NCBI GenBank assembly: GCA_012032345.1
Contig: JAAUQI010000036.1
Location: 1 to 50,505, forward strand
Length of the DNA stretch: 50,505 bases
From: Leptolyngbyaceae cyanobacterium RM1_1_2
GTDB lineage: Bacteria > Cyanobacteriota > Cyanobacteriia > Phormidesmidales > Phormidesmidaceae
Direction of reading: 5' to 3'
Within the stretch, counting starts at the first letter, position 1. Each line of letters opens with the position of its first letter. The notes beneath the pieces are model-generated. The model made no database searches and was not told the DNA's origin. It was given only the letters and a program-made list of their open reading frames with translations. Positions 18,073 through 25,888 of the stretch are shown in pieces. The position numbers were made by a program, and so were the translations under genes.

Positions 18073-19512
18073 ATGTCTGCTGTTCCTATGCCCTCGAGAT
18101 CCCCTTCGCCTTTTGAGCAACCGGGTAGTAGTCCTCTACCTGAGGCCACCCCTGTGTTTGCCTTAAAAGAGCTGGTGGGTCGCCTGCAGCGTGAACAGTA
18201 CAAGATTCAGGATTTACTGAGTTCTTTAGGGTTTGCCCTGCGCAGCCTCAACAACTTAAATCAGTTTTTAGAGCTGATTCCCCTCATTGCTAGCCGCGTC
18301 ACGGATGCCTCAGGAGGTGCCTTAGTTTTATTTCAGCCTAACGGGCAGCTACGGCTAGAAAGGCTCCATTGCCAAAGCAGCCACTACTGTCAAGATGTGC
18401 GGCGAGCGCTAGAGGCAGCCACTCGCCAGGTAATGGCTTCTTTTGCCGCTGTACCGGGCACGGCGCTGACGATGTCTCGAAGCATCATGGCAGCGTTAGA
18501 TCGGCAGCTTCACAGCTATCTAGACCCTGATTTGCAGCTCTTTGGCACACCCATCATTGTCAAAAATGTGGAGCGGGGGCGGCTTTATGTCTTTAGCCGG
18601 GAGGCTGACTACGTCTGGACAGATACCCGGCAAAAACTGGTGCGCCTGGTGGCTGACCAAACTGCGGTAGCCATTGAGAATAACGAACTGACTGTAGCCC
18701 TACGTAAGCGAGAGCGGCTCGATCGGGAGTTGGAGATTGGTGCTGAAATCCAGCTACAGCTTTTACCGCGTCAGTGTCCGGTGATTGAGGGAGTAGATTT
18801 AGCAGCGGACTGCAAGACTGCCAATAAAGTAGGCGGCGATTATTACGACTTTATTCCTACTACCTACGAGCAGCTACGCCATTCGGGTTCTCAGCAGCCC
18901 TCTACGGGGTCCTGGAGTCTGGCGATTGGCGATGTCATGGGTAAAGGAGTGCCCGCAGGCTTAATCATGACCATGCTGCGGGGGATGTTAAGGGCTGAGG
19001 TTCTCAATGGTCATTCCCCGGCGCGTATTTTGCAGCACCTCAACCACGTCATGCACTCCGATTTAGAAAATTCTAACCGCTTTGTGACGCTGTTCTATTC
19101 AGAATACAATCCCGAAACGCGCCTGTTATCCTACGGCAATGCTGCCCATAATCCACCGCTGCTCTGGCAGGCTGCTACGAATACCGTAGTACGTCTGGAC
19201 ACCGTCGGTATGCTGTTGGGGCTGGATATGGAAACCCGCTATTACGAAAAGAGAGTCCATTTGCAGCCGGGAGATACTGTCATATACTACACCGATGGGT
19301 TTACAGACGCCTCTAACGCCAGCGGTGAGCGCTTTGACGAAGAAAATTTATCTCTGGCTTTTCAATGGGCCTGCCGCAACTGTGATAGCGCTCAGGCTGT
19401 CCTCGACTATTTGTTTGGGCTACTCCAGAAGTTTATTGGCTCCGATCGCCAGAACGAAGACGACACAACTCTGATTGTGATGCGAGTTAAGCCTGAGCTG
19501 TTAGGGCATTAG
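18073..19512 (+). CDS. GAF-domain PP2C-type serine phosphatase (RsbU/SpoIIE family)
   Basis: 479 residues. A Pro/Ser-rich N-terminus is followed by a GAF domain at about 50-210 and a linker helix with ELEIGAEIQLQLLPR. The C-terminal PP2C/SpoIIE domain (about 240-475) has the metal-binding signatures KVGGDYYDF and IGDVMGKGVPAGLIM and the late YYTDGFTDA and NEDDTTLIV motifs. Such enzymes dephosphorylate anti-sigma-factor antagonists in partner-switching. GAF suggests control by a small ligand, redox or light signal. No anti-sigma or STAS gene is adjacent. It starts at ATG 18073 after a 230-bp gap and appears monocistronic. Confidence 0.9.
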   Translation: MSAVPMPSRSPSPFEQPGSSPLPEATPVFALKELVGRLQREQYKIQDLLSSLGFALRSLNNLNQFLELIPLIASRVTDASGGALVLFQPNGQLRLERLHCQSSHYCQDVRRALEAATRQVMASFAAVPGTALTMSRSIMAALDRQLHSYLDPDLQLFGTPIIVKNVERGRLYVFSREADYVWTDTRQKLVRLVADQTAVAIENNELTVALRKRERLDRELEIGAEIQLQLLPRQCPVIEGVDLAADCKTANKVGGDYYDFIPTTYEQLRHSGSQQPSTGSWSLAIGDVMGKGVPAGLIMTMLRGMLRAEVLNGHSPARILQHLNHVMHSDLENSNRFVTLFYSEYNPETRLLSYGNAAHNPPLLWQAATNTVVRLDTVGMLLGLDMETRYYEKRVHLQPGDTVIYYTDGFTDASNASGERFDEENLSLAFQWACRNCDSAQAVLDYLFGLLQKFIGSDRQNEDDTTLIVMRVKPELLGH

Positions 19513-19832
19513 CTATTGTTTGGGTTTGGCGACGCTGCCGACTCGCCGGGTAGTGGCTAAACCCTGTGGTCACCTAGTCTCAGTAAGTTTTGGAACCCGA
19601 TTTCCGTAAATTGACCAATGTCAAGTTTTCCCGGAGACGGGCAGGATATAGGGAATCTTAATATATTCTTACCTCTAACACTTTGAGGACTGCTCCTGAG
19701 AGCAGCTTTTAGAGGCAGTCTTGAGCTTACTGAGTATCAGACATCACTAGTTCTAGCTGACATGTCTTGATCCTGGTCAGACCAGACGTTTCGATTCAGG
19801 GTTCCGCAAACTACAGTCTCAAAAATTTAACC
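19513..19832. other. Intergenic region with alternative hairpins
   Basis: Nothing coding is visible between the phosphatase stop and the small ORF at 19833. The notable structure is the overlapping pair of hairpins at 19686-19722, described separately. Confidence 0.4.
19686..19722 (+). promoter_or_regulatory. Overlapping alternative hairpins, terminator- or attenuator-like
   Basis: CTGCTC (19690-19695) pairs with GAGCAG (19700-19705) around CTGA and is followed by CTTTT. Alternatively AGGACTGC (19686-19693) pairs with GCAGTCTT (19715-19722, one G-U). Both stems need 19690-19693, so they are mutually exclusive. The first could terminate the phosphatase transcript about 195 nt after its stop. 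Confidence 0.4.
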
Positions 19833-20018
19833 ATGCCAGTACCTTGCAGCAAGCCCGTAAAGTCAAATCCGTTTGAGGTCTATCGAGATCCGCGATCGGG
19901 TAGATGGGTGACAATTCTTTCACCCGAACGAGATTGCCCACTCCAGACCAGCTATGACAGCGATCGCATTCAAATAAGCGATCGGGTGCCTGTCCTTTCT
20001 GGTCTGCGGTTGCCATAA
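19833..20018 (+). CDS. Small hypothetical protein, 61 residues
   Basis: The product from ATG 19833 contains NPFEVYRDPRSGRWVTI, a short motif of a kind I associate with small cyanobacterial proteins, flanked by poorly ordered sequence. The frame is open further upstream to 19767, but that part is less protein-like. There is no strong Shine-Dalgarno. No function can be assigned; moderately likely to be real because of the Tyr/Trp/Arg-rich central motif. Confidence 0.45.
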   Translation: MPVPCSKPVKSNPFEVYRDPRSGRWVTILSPERDCPLQTSYDSDRIQISDRVPVLSGLRLP

Positions 20019-20101
20019 AGGTGCTGCCTAGTCGCTGATGGGCTGGCCGATCCTGCTGTAAGAATATAAACTTTTGTTAAGTGTTTATAGTCTACAAATT
20101 T

Positions 20102-20649
20102 ATGATTCAGCGACGTAGCTTGCTCAAGGCATTGTTGTTAGCCTGCTTCACCAGCCTGCTCTTTTTTAGTCCAGCAGCTTGGGCAATGGGGGGGCACAGA
20201 TTCCGCTAGGTACCGCAGCGCCAAATTTTAGCCTGCCTAGCAATTCAGGCACCGGGACTGTCTCCCTTTCAGACTATCGCGGGCAGTGGGTGGTGCTTTA
20301 TTTCTATCCTAAAGATTTCACCTCTGGCTGTACCCTGGAGGCTCAACGCTTTCAGCAAGACTTAGCTGAGTACCAGGCCCGCAATGCTCAGGTTTTGGGC
20401 GTCAGCGCTGATGATGTTGGCTCCCATGCCCGCTTTTGCGACTCTGAAGGCTTGGTTTTCCCTTTGCTCTCTGATCCTATGGGTGAGGTCAGTCAGCTCT
20501 ATGGCTCTTGGTTGGGGGCGCGATCGCTGCGTCATACCTATTTAATCAGTCCAGAGGGCCTGATGCAGGAGAGGTTTTTGGGGGTTCGTCCTGCCGTTCA
20601 CAGTCAGGAAGTGCTGGCGCGGCTAGACGAGCTACAGGTGCAGGGCTAA
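20102..20649 (+). CDS. Secreted PrxQ/BCP-type peroxiredoxin, with apparent 1-nt frameshift
   Basis: ATG 20102 encodes a signal peptide (MIQRRSLLKALLLACF, then SPAAWA). In a G-run at 20188-20194 the frame is lost by one base, and the neighbouring frame continues as a full peroxiredoxin: PLGTAAPNFSLPSN, YRGQWVVLYFYPKDFTSGCT with peroxidatic Cys about 77, and a C-terminal SPEGLMQERFLG. Adding one G gives 182 residues without a stop. The enzyme would reduce H2O2 or alkyl peroxides in the periplasm or lumen. The resolving Cys usual five residues after the peroxidatic one is Gln here (GCTLEAQRF). Another Cys lies in RFCDSEG. A terminator-like hairpin follows. Confidence 0.82.
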
Positions 20650-20696
20650 GGGCGCTGGCAAGGCTCAAATCAGGTTTTGCACTATTAAGCTATGAG

Positions 20697-20729
20697 CTTA
20701 ACGCATTGATTTTTTTCAATGCGTTTAAG
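20697..20729 (+). terminator. Hairpin after the peroxiredoxin gene
   Basis: AACGCATTGA (20700-20709) pairs perfectly with TCAATGCGTT (20716-20725) across a T6 loop, and the flanks CTTA / TAAG extend it with one bulge. Another T-run follows about 20 nt later. It is likely a transcript end. Confidence 0.6.
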
Positions 20730-20848
20730 GCTTTAAATTGATTTTTTTGAATGCTTTGAAGATGGCTGCCAATCTTAAAAGTGTCTCTACTAGGCAGCTA
20801 AAGATTTTTTTTCAGCGGTATAAATAGAGAGCATATATCCCCAGGCTG

Positions 20849-20877
20849 TTACAAACTTTTACAGTTCTGGGCATAAT
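20849..20877 (+). promoter_or_regulatory. Candidate promoter for the Mo-nitrogenase-domain protein
   Basis: TTACAA (20849-20854), 17-nt spacer, CATAAT (20872-20877). This would give a leader of roughly 145 nt before ATG 21030. Confidence 0.4.
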
Positions 20878-21029
20878 AGCAAAGGAGATCTACCTTCATT
20901 GGAGCTTCAGTAAACCCAAGCTCTTTTTGTTGTCTGCTTCACCTAGTTCCTCGCAGCGTTTTCTAGGGTAGATACAGACAGGGATGTCCAGTCCTATAGC
21001 GTCTCTTGAAGTTGTTCAAGATTATTGCA

Positions 21030-21347
21030 ATGAATAACCGCGTTTCTGGTTTTCAAGCTAACGGTTACGGCTCTCTGCAGCTCCCCAAGATTGATATCCT
21101 TCGCCCCCTGCGTTCCTGGCTTGATAACCTCAACATCGAACGGCAGACAACGGCCCACCGCTTAGCAAAGCTGATCCCGGCTCAGTGCCCGTTTGAGCGA
21201 GATATCCTGATCTTCGGCCACAAGGTCGGTCACATCCCTCCCCTCTGCAAGCTCAACCCGCTCTATGACGAGCTAGTGGGTCTCCGCTTTCGCGCTCTAT
21301 GCTATCTAGCCGACGAGTGTGGTGAAGATATTTCAGCCTATATTTGA
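21030..21347 (+). CDS. Mo-dependent nitrogenase C-terminal domain protein (Mo-nitro_C family)
   Basis: 105 residues from ATG 21030; a TTG at 21006 would add eight. The core WLDNLNIERQTTAHRLAKLI followed by PAQCPFERDI and then HIPPLCKLNPLYDELVGLRF and RALCYLADECGED is the conserved cyanobacterial domain named after the C-terminus of a nitrogenase-associated protein. Despite the name these stand-alone proteins occur in non-fixing strains, so this does not show nitrogen fixation. The conserved Cys residues (PAQC, PLC, LC, DEC) suggest metal or redox binding, which is inference. It is monocistronic. Confidence 0.85.
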   Translation: MNNRVSGFQANGYGSLQLPKIDILRPLRSWLDNLNIERQTTAHRLAKLIPAQCPFERDILIFGHKVGHIPPLCKLNPLYDELVGLRFRALCYLADECGEDISAYI

Positions 21348-21524
21348 TCGTTGATCCCCGCCGTACAGAGCCGCTCAAACCGAGCGATCGCCTTTAATTT
21401 CAACCGCGATCGCAATCTTTGCTCTCGTTTCTGTAGGCTCAAGTTTGATTTCACAGAGGGCTGAAGCCTTACGCGCTTGCTGATCCCCACTCTATCATAT
21501 CCTCCGGTACGGGCGATCGCCCCT

Positions 21525-21785
21525 TTACGATCCCCCCAAAATTTCTGGAAACAGCGCCTGAATTGTCGGGTCAAGATAGCGCAGCATAAAGTCTTTGGCA
21601 GCAGTCTGGTCGAGGCGATAGAGCGCTGACACAATCTCAGCGACAGCTTCGGCTAGGGGATCGCTGACTTCGTTTACCCACTGATGCACGGTAGACCGAT
21701 TGATCCCCATTGTGACGGCAAGCTTATTTTGACTGATGCCGTGGATCTTTAGGACTTCTCTAAGGGCTTTGCCAGCTTTTCCCAT
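21525..21785 (-). CDS. XRE-family helix-turn-helix regulator
   Basis: 86 residues. The N-terminal helix-turn-helix reads LREVLKIHGISQNKLAVTMG then INRSTVHQWVNEVSDP, a Cro/C1-type DNA-binding fold, and a helical C-terminus (AAKDFMLRYLDPTIQALFP) likely dimerises. It is short for a two-domain regulator. Its upstream region holds an ATGTTTG/CAAACAT palindrome at 21820-21839 that could be an autoregulatory operator. Stand-alone XRE proteins of this type recur in cyanobacteria; targets are unknown. Confidence 0.82.
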   Translation of the reverse strand: MGKAGKALREVLKIHGISQNKLAVTMGINRSTVHQWVNEVSDPLAEAVAEIVSALYRLDQTAAKDFMLRYLDPTIQALFPEILGGS

Positions 21786-21819
21786 GCCTCAATGGTGTCA
21801 GAGGCTCAGAGTCGCGTAA

Positions 21820-21839
21820 ATGTTTGGAATTACAAACAT
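21820..21839. promoter_or_regulatory. Palindromic operator candidate upstream of the XRE gene
   Basis: ATGTTTG and CAAACAT separated by GAATTA, centred about 45 bp upstream of the regulator's start codon. Size and symmetry suit a dimeric helix-turn-helix protein. Confidence 0.45.
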
Positions 21840-21847
21840 GGTGGTTC

Positions 21848-21891
21848 CGGGCTGTGGCGATATCTGCACGGTATGGTCACAGCCCGTTTTT
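21848..21891. terminator. Strong GC-rich hairpin followed by T5
   Basis: CGGGCTGTG (21848-21856) pairs perfectly with CACAGCCCG (21878-21886) over a 21-nt loop, followed on the plus strand by TTTTT. It has the form of a factor-independent terminator, but no plus-strand gene ends within 500 bp. On the minus strand it would be a leader structure of the XRE gene. Confidence 0.5.
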
Positions 21892-21965
21892 CTCTGAACC
21901 GGGTGACAGCCGCTCAGGAAGCACCTACCAAAAATGACTAGCAGAGCAGCAAGCAGAGGTGAAAG

Positions 21966-22178
21966 ATGGATCGGCAGCATCAGCTAGAAGCAAAAAAACA
22001 GCCGCGATCGAACCGCATGGTTTTGATCGGTGCGCCTGATTGGGTTAAAGGTATGATCGGGCGGCTTCATGCGATCGGGTTTGTGGAGGTGAGTCGCTGG
22101 AGCAGGCCGGAGCGGACGAAGCAGGCGGATGAGGTGATCAGCCTCTGGGCACAGCAGCGGCGAGACACACAGCGCTAA
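21966..22178 (+). CDS. Small basic hypothetical protein, 70 residues
   Basis: It contains MVLIGAPDWVKGMIGRLHAI then GFVEVSRWSRPER, a protein-like core with alternating hydrophobic residues, flanked by basic and polar ends. A GAGGTG lies about seven nt before ATG 21966. No family is recognised; its composition suggests a small soluble factor, possibly nucleic-acid binding. It sits between the XRE gene and the decayed ATPase/TPR locus. Confidence 0.55.
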   Translation: MDRQHQLEAKKQPRSNRMVLIGAPDWVKGMIGRLHAIGFVEVSRWSRPERTKQADEVISLWAQQRRDTQR

Positions 22179-22265
22179 AAATCGGGTTGTTCCGTTTGAC
22201 TGTCTAAACTCTGAAGGCGGCTTACTGAAGCAGCCACCCGATCAGCAATACCAGCCCCACCCCAA

Positions 22266-22850
22266 TCAAAAACCAAACCACTTCGGCCTTCGTCGTCGAG
22301 AGCGTTTCTTTGAGGGTTCGCCCCCAATGGCAGGGGCTTGTTTAGGAATGACGACTACTTTTTGTCCTAACTCTCGAATAGCTGTATCACACTGTTCGAC
22401 TTCTTTCTGTAGCCCCAAATCTTTGTACAGAGATCGTGCTGCTTTGTAAGCTGCTTGGGCTTCCCACTTTTGACCAACTCTGGCGAGATCATTACCTTTG
22501 TTGAACAAGGAAATTGCTTCGCCGTGGCGATCGCCTATCTCGCGGTCAATCTCCAACGACTGCTGCTGAAAGTCAAGCGCTCGCTGATGCTGACCTAGCG
22601 CATAGTAAGCTATCCCCAAATTACCGAGACAAGCGGCTTCTCCCTGACGATCGCCTATCTCACGGGCAATCTCCAACGACTGCTGATAAAACTCAATAGC
22701 TTGCAGCGATCGTCCACAATATCGCAGTGAATTACCTAAGTTAAAGTGAATTACCTAAGTTAAATAGTGAGCTAGTCTGTCCTTGTAGGTTTTTTTCGCT
22801 TTAGCCAGCGCCAGCGCCTTCTCATAAAATTCCAGCGCCTATGGCAATTC
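22266..22850 (-). pseudogene. Decayed TPR-repeat gene
   Basis: The intact 3' part (from 22676) encodes TPR units such as REIGDRQGEAACLGNLGIAY and a basic C-terminal tail. Reading upstream, protein similarity continues as SLFNLGNS and ALEFYEKALALAKAKK but in shifted frames. A 19-bp tandem duplication (22726-22763) adds a stop, and an A7 run near 22790 needs one more base. The 5' end is missing, and the locus runs directly into the ATPase remnant at about 22840. TPR proteins of this type usually mediate protein contacts and often follow STAND/AAA ATPases. I call it non-functional as sequenced. Confidence 0.7.
22726..22763. repeat. 19-bp perfect tandem duplication inside the TPR gene
   Basis: Two identical copies (22726-22744, 22745-22763) of AGTGAATTACCTAAGTTAA. 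Nineteen is not a multiple of three, and on the coding strand the second copy creates a stop codon. Confidence 0.9.
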
Positions 22851-23448
22851 GATCAATTTGCTGAGAGAGTTCAGAGACGCGGCGCTCGTAGGTTTCTTTG
22901 ATCTCTTCTCGAAAAGCACCTTCCTTCTGCAGCTTGCCCGTGAAGAAATCAAAGACATTCACACCCACTGACAGCTCTTGCTTTAGCTCCTCGCTGTAGG
23001 TGCGCGATTTAGTCTGAGAAAACCAGTTCAGCAGTGCTGCTTTGCTGCTCTCAGAAATTGGCACCTGGAGCTTGGTAGCCTGACTGAGCAGCTTCAAGGC
23101 AATAGAATAGAGAATATTGATGTGGTTGACGTCTGACATCTCCACCATGTCAGCAATTGAGAAATTTGCCACAAACAGGTTTTGCCGCCGTAGGTTGGTC
23201 GCTAGCTCATTTAGCAGCGTCGATTTGCCGCAGCCTCTGTGCCCGGTGAAAATCAGCTTGCCGTCTGCATTCATCGCTAGAATGTCATCTTCTAGTCTCA
23301 GCAGCGCCTGCCCGCCATAATCTACCCGGAATTTTTCAATCTCCTCGGCTTCTAGCAGCGGAAACAGATTTAAGTTGCGGTATGTTTCGGTAAACTGGGC
23401 GTAGCGATCGCTGTTCATGCTTATTTTCTGCAAATCCCCACTCATCAT
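22822..23448 (-). pseudogene. Truncated AAA/STAND-type P-loop ATPase
   Basis: About 208 residues from ATG 23448 (ATG 23445 or 23415 also possible). A helical N-terminus precedes the Walker A GHRGCGKST (Lys about 75) and a typical helical region. The open frame stops at IDRIAIGAGIL, where related cyanobacterial ATPases continue into Walker B and sensor motifs; no Walker B (hhhhDD) is present. The end abuts the TPR remnant frame with no intergenic gap, so a deletion probably fused two genes. ATP hydrolysis is not expected. The family suggests a signalling or conflict ATPase, but this copy looks dead. Confidence 0.7.
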
Positions 23449-23552
23449 ACCGGAACGGCCTGGAGCTGCTTTAACCAGCCAATAAACCTGCGATCGCAAA
23501 AACGGGCAACCTGATCAAAAAGTTGCCCATATTAAATTCGTCACGTTTGGCC

Positions 23553-24086
23553 CTACGGGGAGAGGGCGGGCGATACCGCAGCCTTGGGAATTTCGATCAC
23601 AGGCTCGTCTAGAGCTACCTCTAAAACGTCCCCTTCCATAGTGGGCTGCGTCAGGTCAGCAAACTGCAACAGGCTAGGACGACCCTCTAATACTCCAGAG
23701 ATGCCGCCTAAGACCAAAACTGCCGCAGTGCCTGCACCTGCCAGCGCCATCAGATGAATGCGCTGACCGACACGCTGTATCACACACGACAGCGTTTGCT
23801 CGACGGAGTCTTCTGAGTCAGGGATAGGTAAAGACTGAATACCCTGACGTAGCTTTAATAGGCGCCTGTAAAGACACTGGGCACCGGGGTCTTCAGCTAG
23901 CCAATGGTTGATCAGGCGGCGTTCGTCAGGCGTTACTTCACCGTCAAGATATGCACTGAGTAACTCAAAGCGATCGCGCTTGGTGGCATCTAAATCACTA
24001 AAAGCCTGACGACGCTTAGGGGCAAGAGAAAGAGGGCGAGAGGTGGGGGACTGCATGGAGACGGGCTGGGTGATGTTTAAAGTCAT
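23553..24086 (-). CDS. Putative anti-sigma factor, partner of SigG
   Basis: 177 residues from ATG 24086. A cytoplasmic anti-sigma-like domain (ELLSAYLDGEVTPDERRLIN then HWLAEDPGAQ) comes first, then a transmembrane helix at about residues 125-145 (LMALAGAGTAAVLVLGGIS) and a short outside tail. It lies 185 bp downstream of the sigG-type gene on the same strand, the arrangement known for cyanobacterial SigG and its membrane regulator. There is no zinc-binding HxxxCxxC in the N-terminal domain. The longer upstream frame to 24137 lacks a good start. Confidence 0.75.
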   Translation of the reverse strand: MTLNITQPVSMQSPTSRPLSLAPKRRQAFSDLDATKRDRFELLSAYLDGEVTPDERRLINHWLAEDPGAQCLYRRLLKLRQGIQSLPIPDSEDSVEQTLSCVIQRVGQRIHLMALAGAGTAAVLVLGGISGVLEGRPSLLQFADLTQPTMEGDVLEVALDEPVIEIPKAAVSPALSP

Positions 24087-24192
24087 CTCAGAGCGGATAT
24101 CAATACAATATCGAACTGAGCAAAGTGCAGAAACCAATGCAAAAAATATTGAGGAACTGGGCTAACCAGATTCCTCGATTAATCTATTTGTC

Positions 24193-24235
24193 ATCATAAA
24201 GGGATCTACCCAGATTAAGATAGCCCCTTGATGAT
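24193..24235 (-). other. Intergenic hairpin between sigG and its anti-sigma gene
   Basis: ATCATAAAGGG (24193-24203) pairs with CCCTTGATGAT (24225-24235) with one mismatch and a 21-nt loop. It may reduce read-through from sigG to the anti-sigma gene or stabilise the mRNA end. There is no T-run. Confidence 0.5.
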
Positions 24236-24271
24236 AGAGATTTCTGTACCTGACCGACCCAGTTCGACGGG

Positions 24272-24937
24272 CTATTGAGATAGGTGACCTTCTAGATATG
24301 GCTGAAGTTCCCCCTGTAGGCGCTGACGAGCACGAGCAATCCGAGACTTTACAGTTCCTAGGGAAACGCCTGTGATATCCGCAATTTCTTCGTATGCCAA
24401 CCCCTGAATTTCACGTAGGACGATGGTGGTACGGAAGGCTGCGGGCAGCTCAGCGATCGCCAGCTTGAGCTGGTCGTAGAATTCCCGGCTGAGCATGTCA
24501 TCTACCGGGCTAGGTAAATCTGCTGGCAGTTCCCAATCGACTTCGCCGTCTTCTAGGGTACGAGGGGCATCTAGAGACAGCATGGTGCGGACGCGCTTGC
24601 GCTTACGTAACTCGTCATAGAATAGGTTGGTGGTGATGCGGCCCAACCAGCCCTTAAACTTAGCAGGTTCGTTCAATCGCCGAATATTTCGATAAACTCG
24701 AATCCAGACTTCTTGGGTCAGATCGGCTCGATCTGACCAGTCGGGGGCAAGGTGATAAAGCAGGCGCTCTACGTGAGACTGATAGCGCTTTAACAGTTCG
24801 GTAAAAGCTGCTTTGTCAGGACGGCGACTGCACTGACACCGAAGCACAAGATCGAGGTTAGAAAGTTGCTCAGGGGGCATCTGAGCAGGTGTAGGCAAAG
24901 AGATATCAGGGGAATAAGTCGTAGAAGTAAGACTCAT
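24272..24937 (-). CDS. sigG: ECF-type sigma factor SigG
   Basis: 221 residues from ATG 24937, preceded by AAGGA. Sigma region 2 (FTELLKRYQSHVERLLYHLA then DLTQEVWIRVYRNIRRL, FKGWLGRITTNLFYDELRKR) and region 4 (LPAAFRTTIVLREIQGLAYE, then EIADITGVSLGTVKSRIARARQRL) are complete and region 3 is absent, as in group 4 (ECF) sigmas. Among cyanobacterial ECF sigmas the sequence and the adjacent membrane anti-sigma match SigG. SigG-type factors are linked to envelope or general stress; that role is from family knowledge. Confidence 0.88.
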   Translation of the reverse strand: MSLTSTTYSPDISLPTPAQMPPEQLSNLDLVLRCQCSRRPDKAAFTELLKRYQSHVERLLYHLAPDWSDRADLTQEVWIRVYRNIRRLNEPAKFKGWLGRITTNLFYDELRKRKRVRTMLSLDAPRTLEDGEVDWELPADLPSPVDDMLSREFYDQLKLAIAELPAAFRTTIVLREIQGLAYEEIADITGVSLGTVKSRIARARQRLQGELQPYLEGHLSQ

Positions 24938-25205
24938 GGTTCCTTTTTGGCTGATTGTGCTTGTCGGGCATACCACCCTGAGATGACGCAACTCGCAACC
25001 GAGCGATCGCCAAAGTTACTCAGTAATTGACGCAAAGCGTACTTAAGCTTTTTATAAGGCGATCGCTTAACCCATAGTCCGGTGACTGTGCCTGTCATTT
25101 TTTTGGCACATTAGTGAATACTCGGAGAAGCTCTACCCTGACGAACTGCATGAGAATCAGGCTGAGCGTGTAATCTAGCTTTATAACTTTGCAGTTAGCT
25201 GCACC

Positions 25206-25841
25206 ATGCAATATCTTGCCAGAGTCCTAAAAAAAGCCTTTATCGGCGGTGCTGAGCTGGAACTGCTAGCCCGTCAGACATCAGCTCATGCCTGGGAGCT
25301 GATGCCAGAAGCTAGCCTTTTTAAGACTGCTAAAATAATTGCTTTTAGTGAAGGCGCTTTGATTATGGTCACACTCTCTCAGGCCGCTCACCCAGAGAAC
25401 GAGATTGCAGAAGTGCAAGATGCAACGGAATGGGTACTGGAAATTGTTAGTCAATACCTGGCCAAAGGGCTTTCTCCTGAAGCCCTCGACCAGGAAGTAG
25501 AACGGGCCGAGCAGTGGCGGCAGTCTTTGACCCTGCAAAACCAAGAGGTCAGCCGTCGCGCTCTAGAAACCCTGGCCCGTCGGGATGAAATTCAGGAGCT
25601 AGAGAAAAAGCTCAAGCTAGACCGTGAGGAACTAGAGCAAAGAACGCTGGGTTTGACGGCGCACGAACTTGAGCTTGCAGCCCAGCGCGACCAAATCGAA
25701 GCCTTGAGCCGTCAGTTGCAAGCATCTGAAGTTAAAATCGCGGCCCAGCGTGACCAAATTGCTAGCCTGAGCCATCAGCTACAGCTAAACCCACAGGCAC
25801 CAGCCGAAATAGGCGAGCTATCTCAAGATTCTTCTGACTAG
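25206..25841 (+). CDS. Coiled-coil hypothetical protein
   Basis: 211 residues. The N-terminal half (about 1-95) is globular and hydrophobic (AELELLARQTSAHAWELMPE, ALIMVTLSQAAHPE). The C-terminal half (about 95-200) is a long heptad-patterned coiled coil with two near-identical segments, LAAQRDQIEALSRQLQ and IAAQRDQIASLSHQLQ, suggesting an internal duplication. There is no signal peptide. Family not recognised. It is divergent from sigG and convergent with the ABC1-kinase gene. A dimeric scaffold or cytoskeletal adaptor is plausible, but this is inference. Confidence 0.7.
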   Translation: MQYLARVLKKAFIGGAELELLARQTSAHAWELMPEASLFKTAKIIAFSEGALIMVTLSQAAHPENEIAEVQDATEWVLEIVSQYLAKGLSPEALDQEVERAEQWRQSLTLQNQEVSRRALETLARRDEIQELEKKLKLDREELEQRTLGLTAHELELAAQRDQIEALSRQLQASEVKIAAQRDQIASLSHQLQLNPQAPAEIGELSQDSSD

Positions 25842-25888
25842 AAAAGCGTATTCGTATTTTCAAAAAACACGCTGCCGATTCCTGACCT

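Larger units (their letters stand above)
20650..21029. other. Intergenic region: terminator and promoter
   Basis: It contains the hairpin ending the peroxiredoxin gene (20697-20729), an imperfect second copy of its ATTGATTTTTTT-AATGC arm around 20737-20755, and a candidate promoter at 20849-20877. Nothing coding is visible. Confidence 0.5.
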
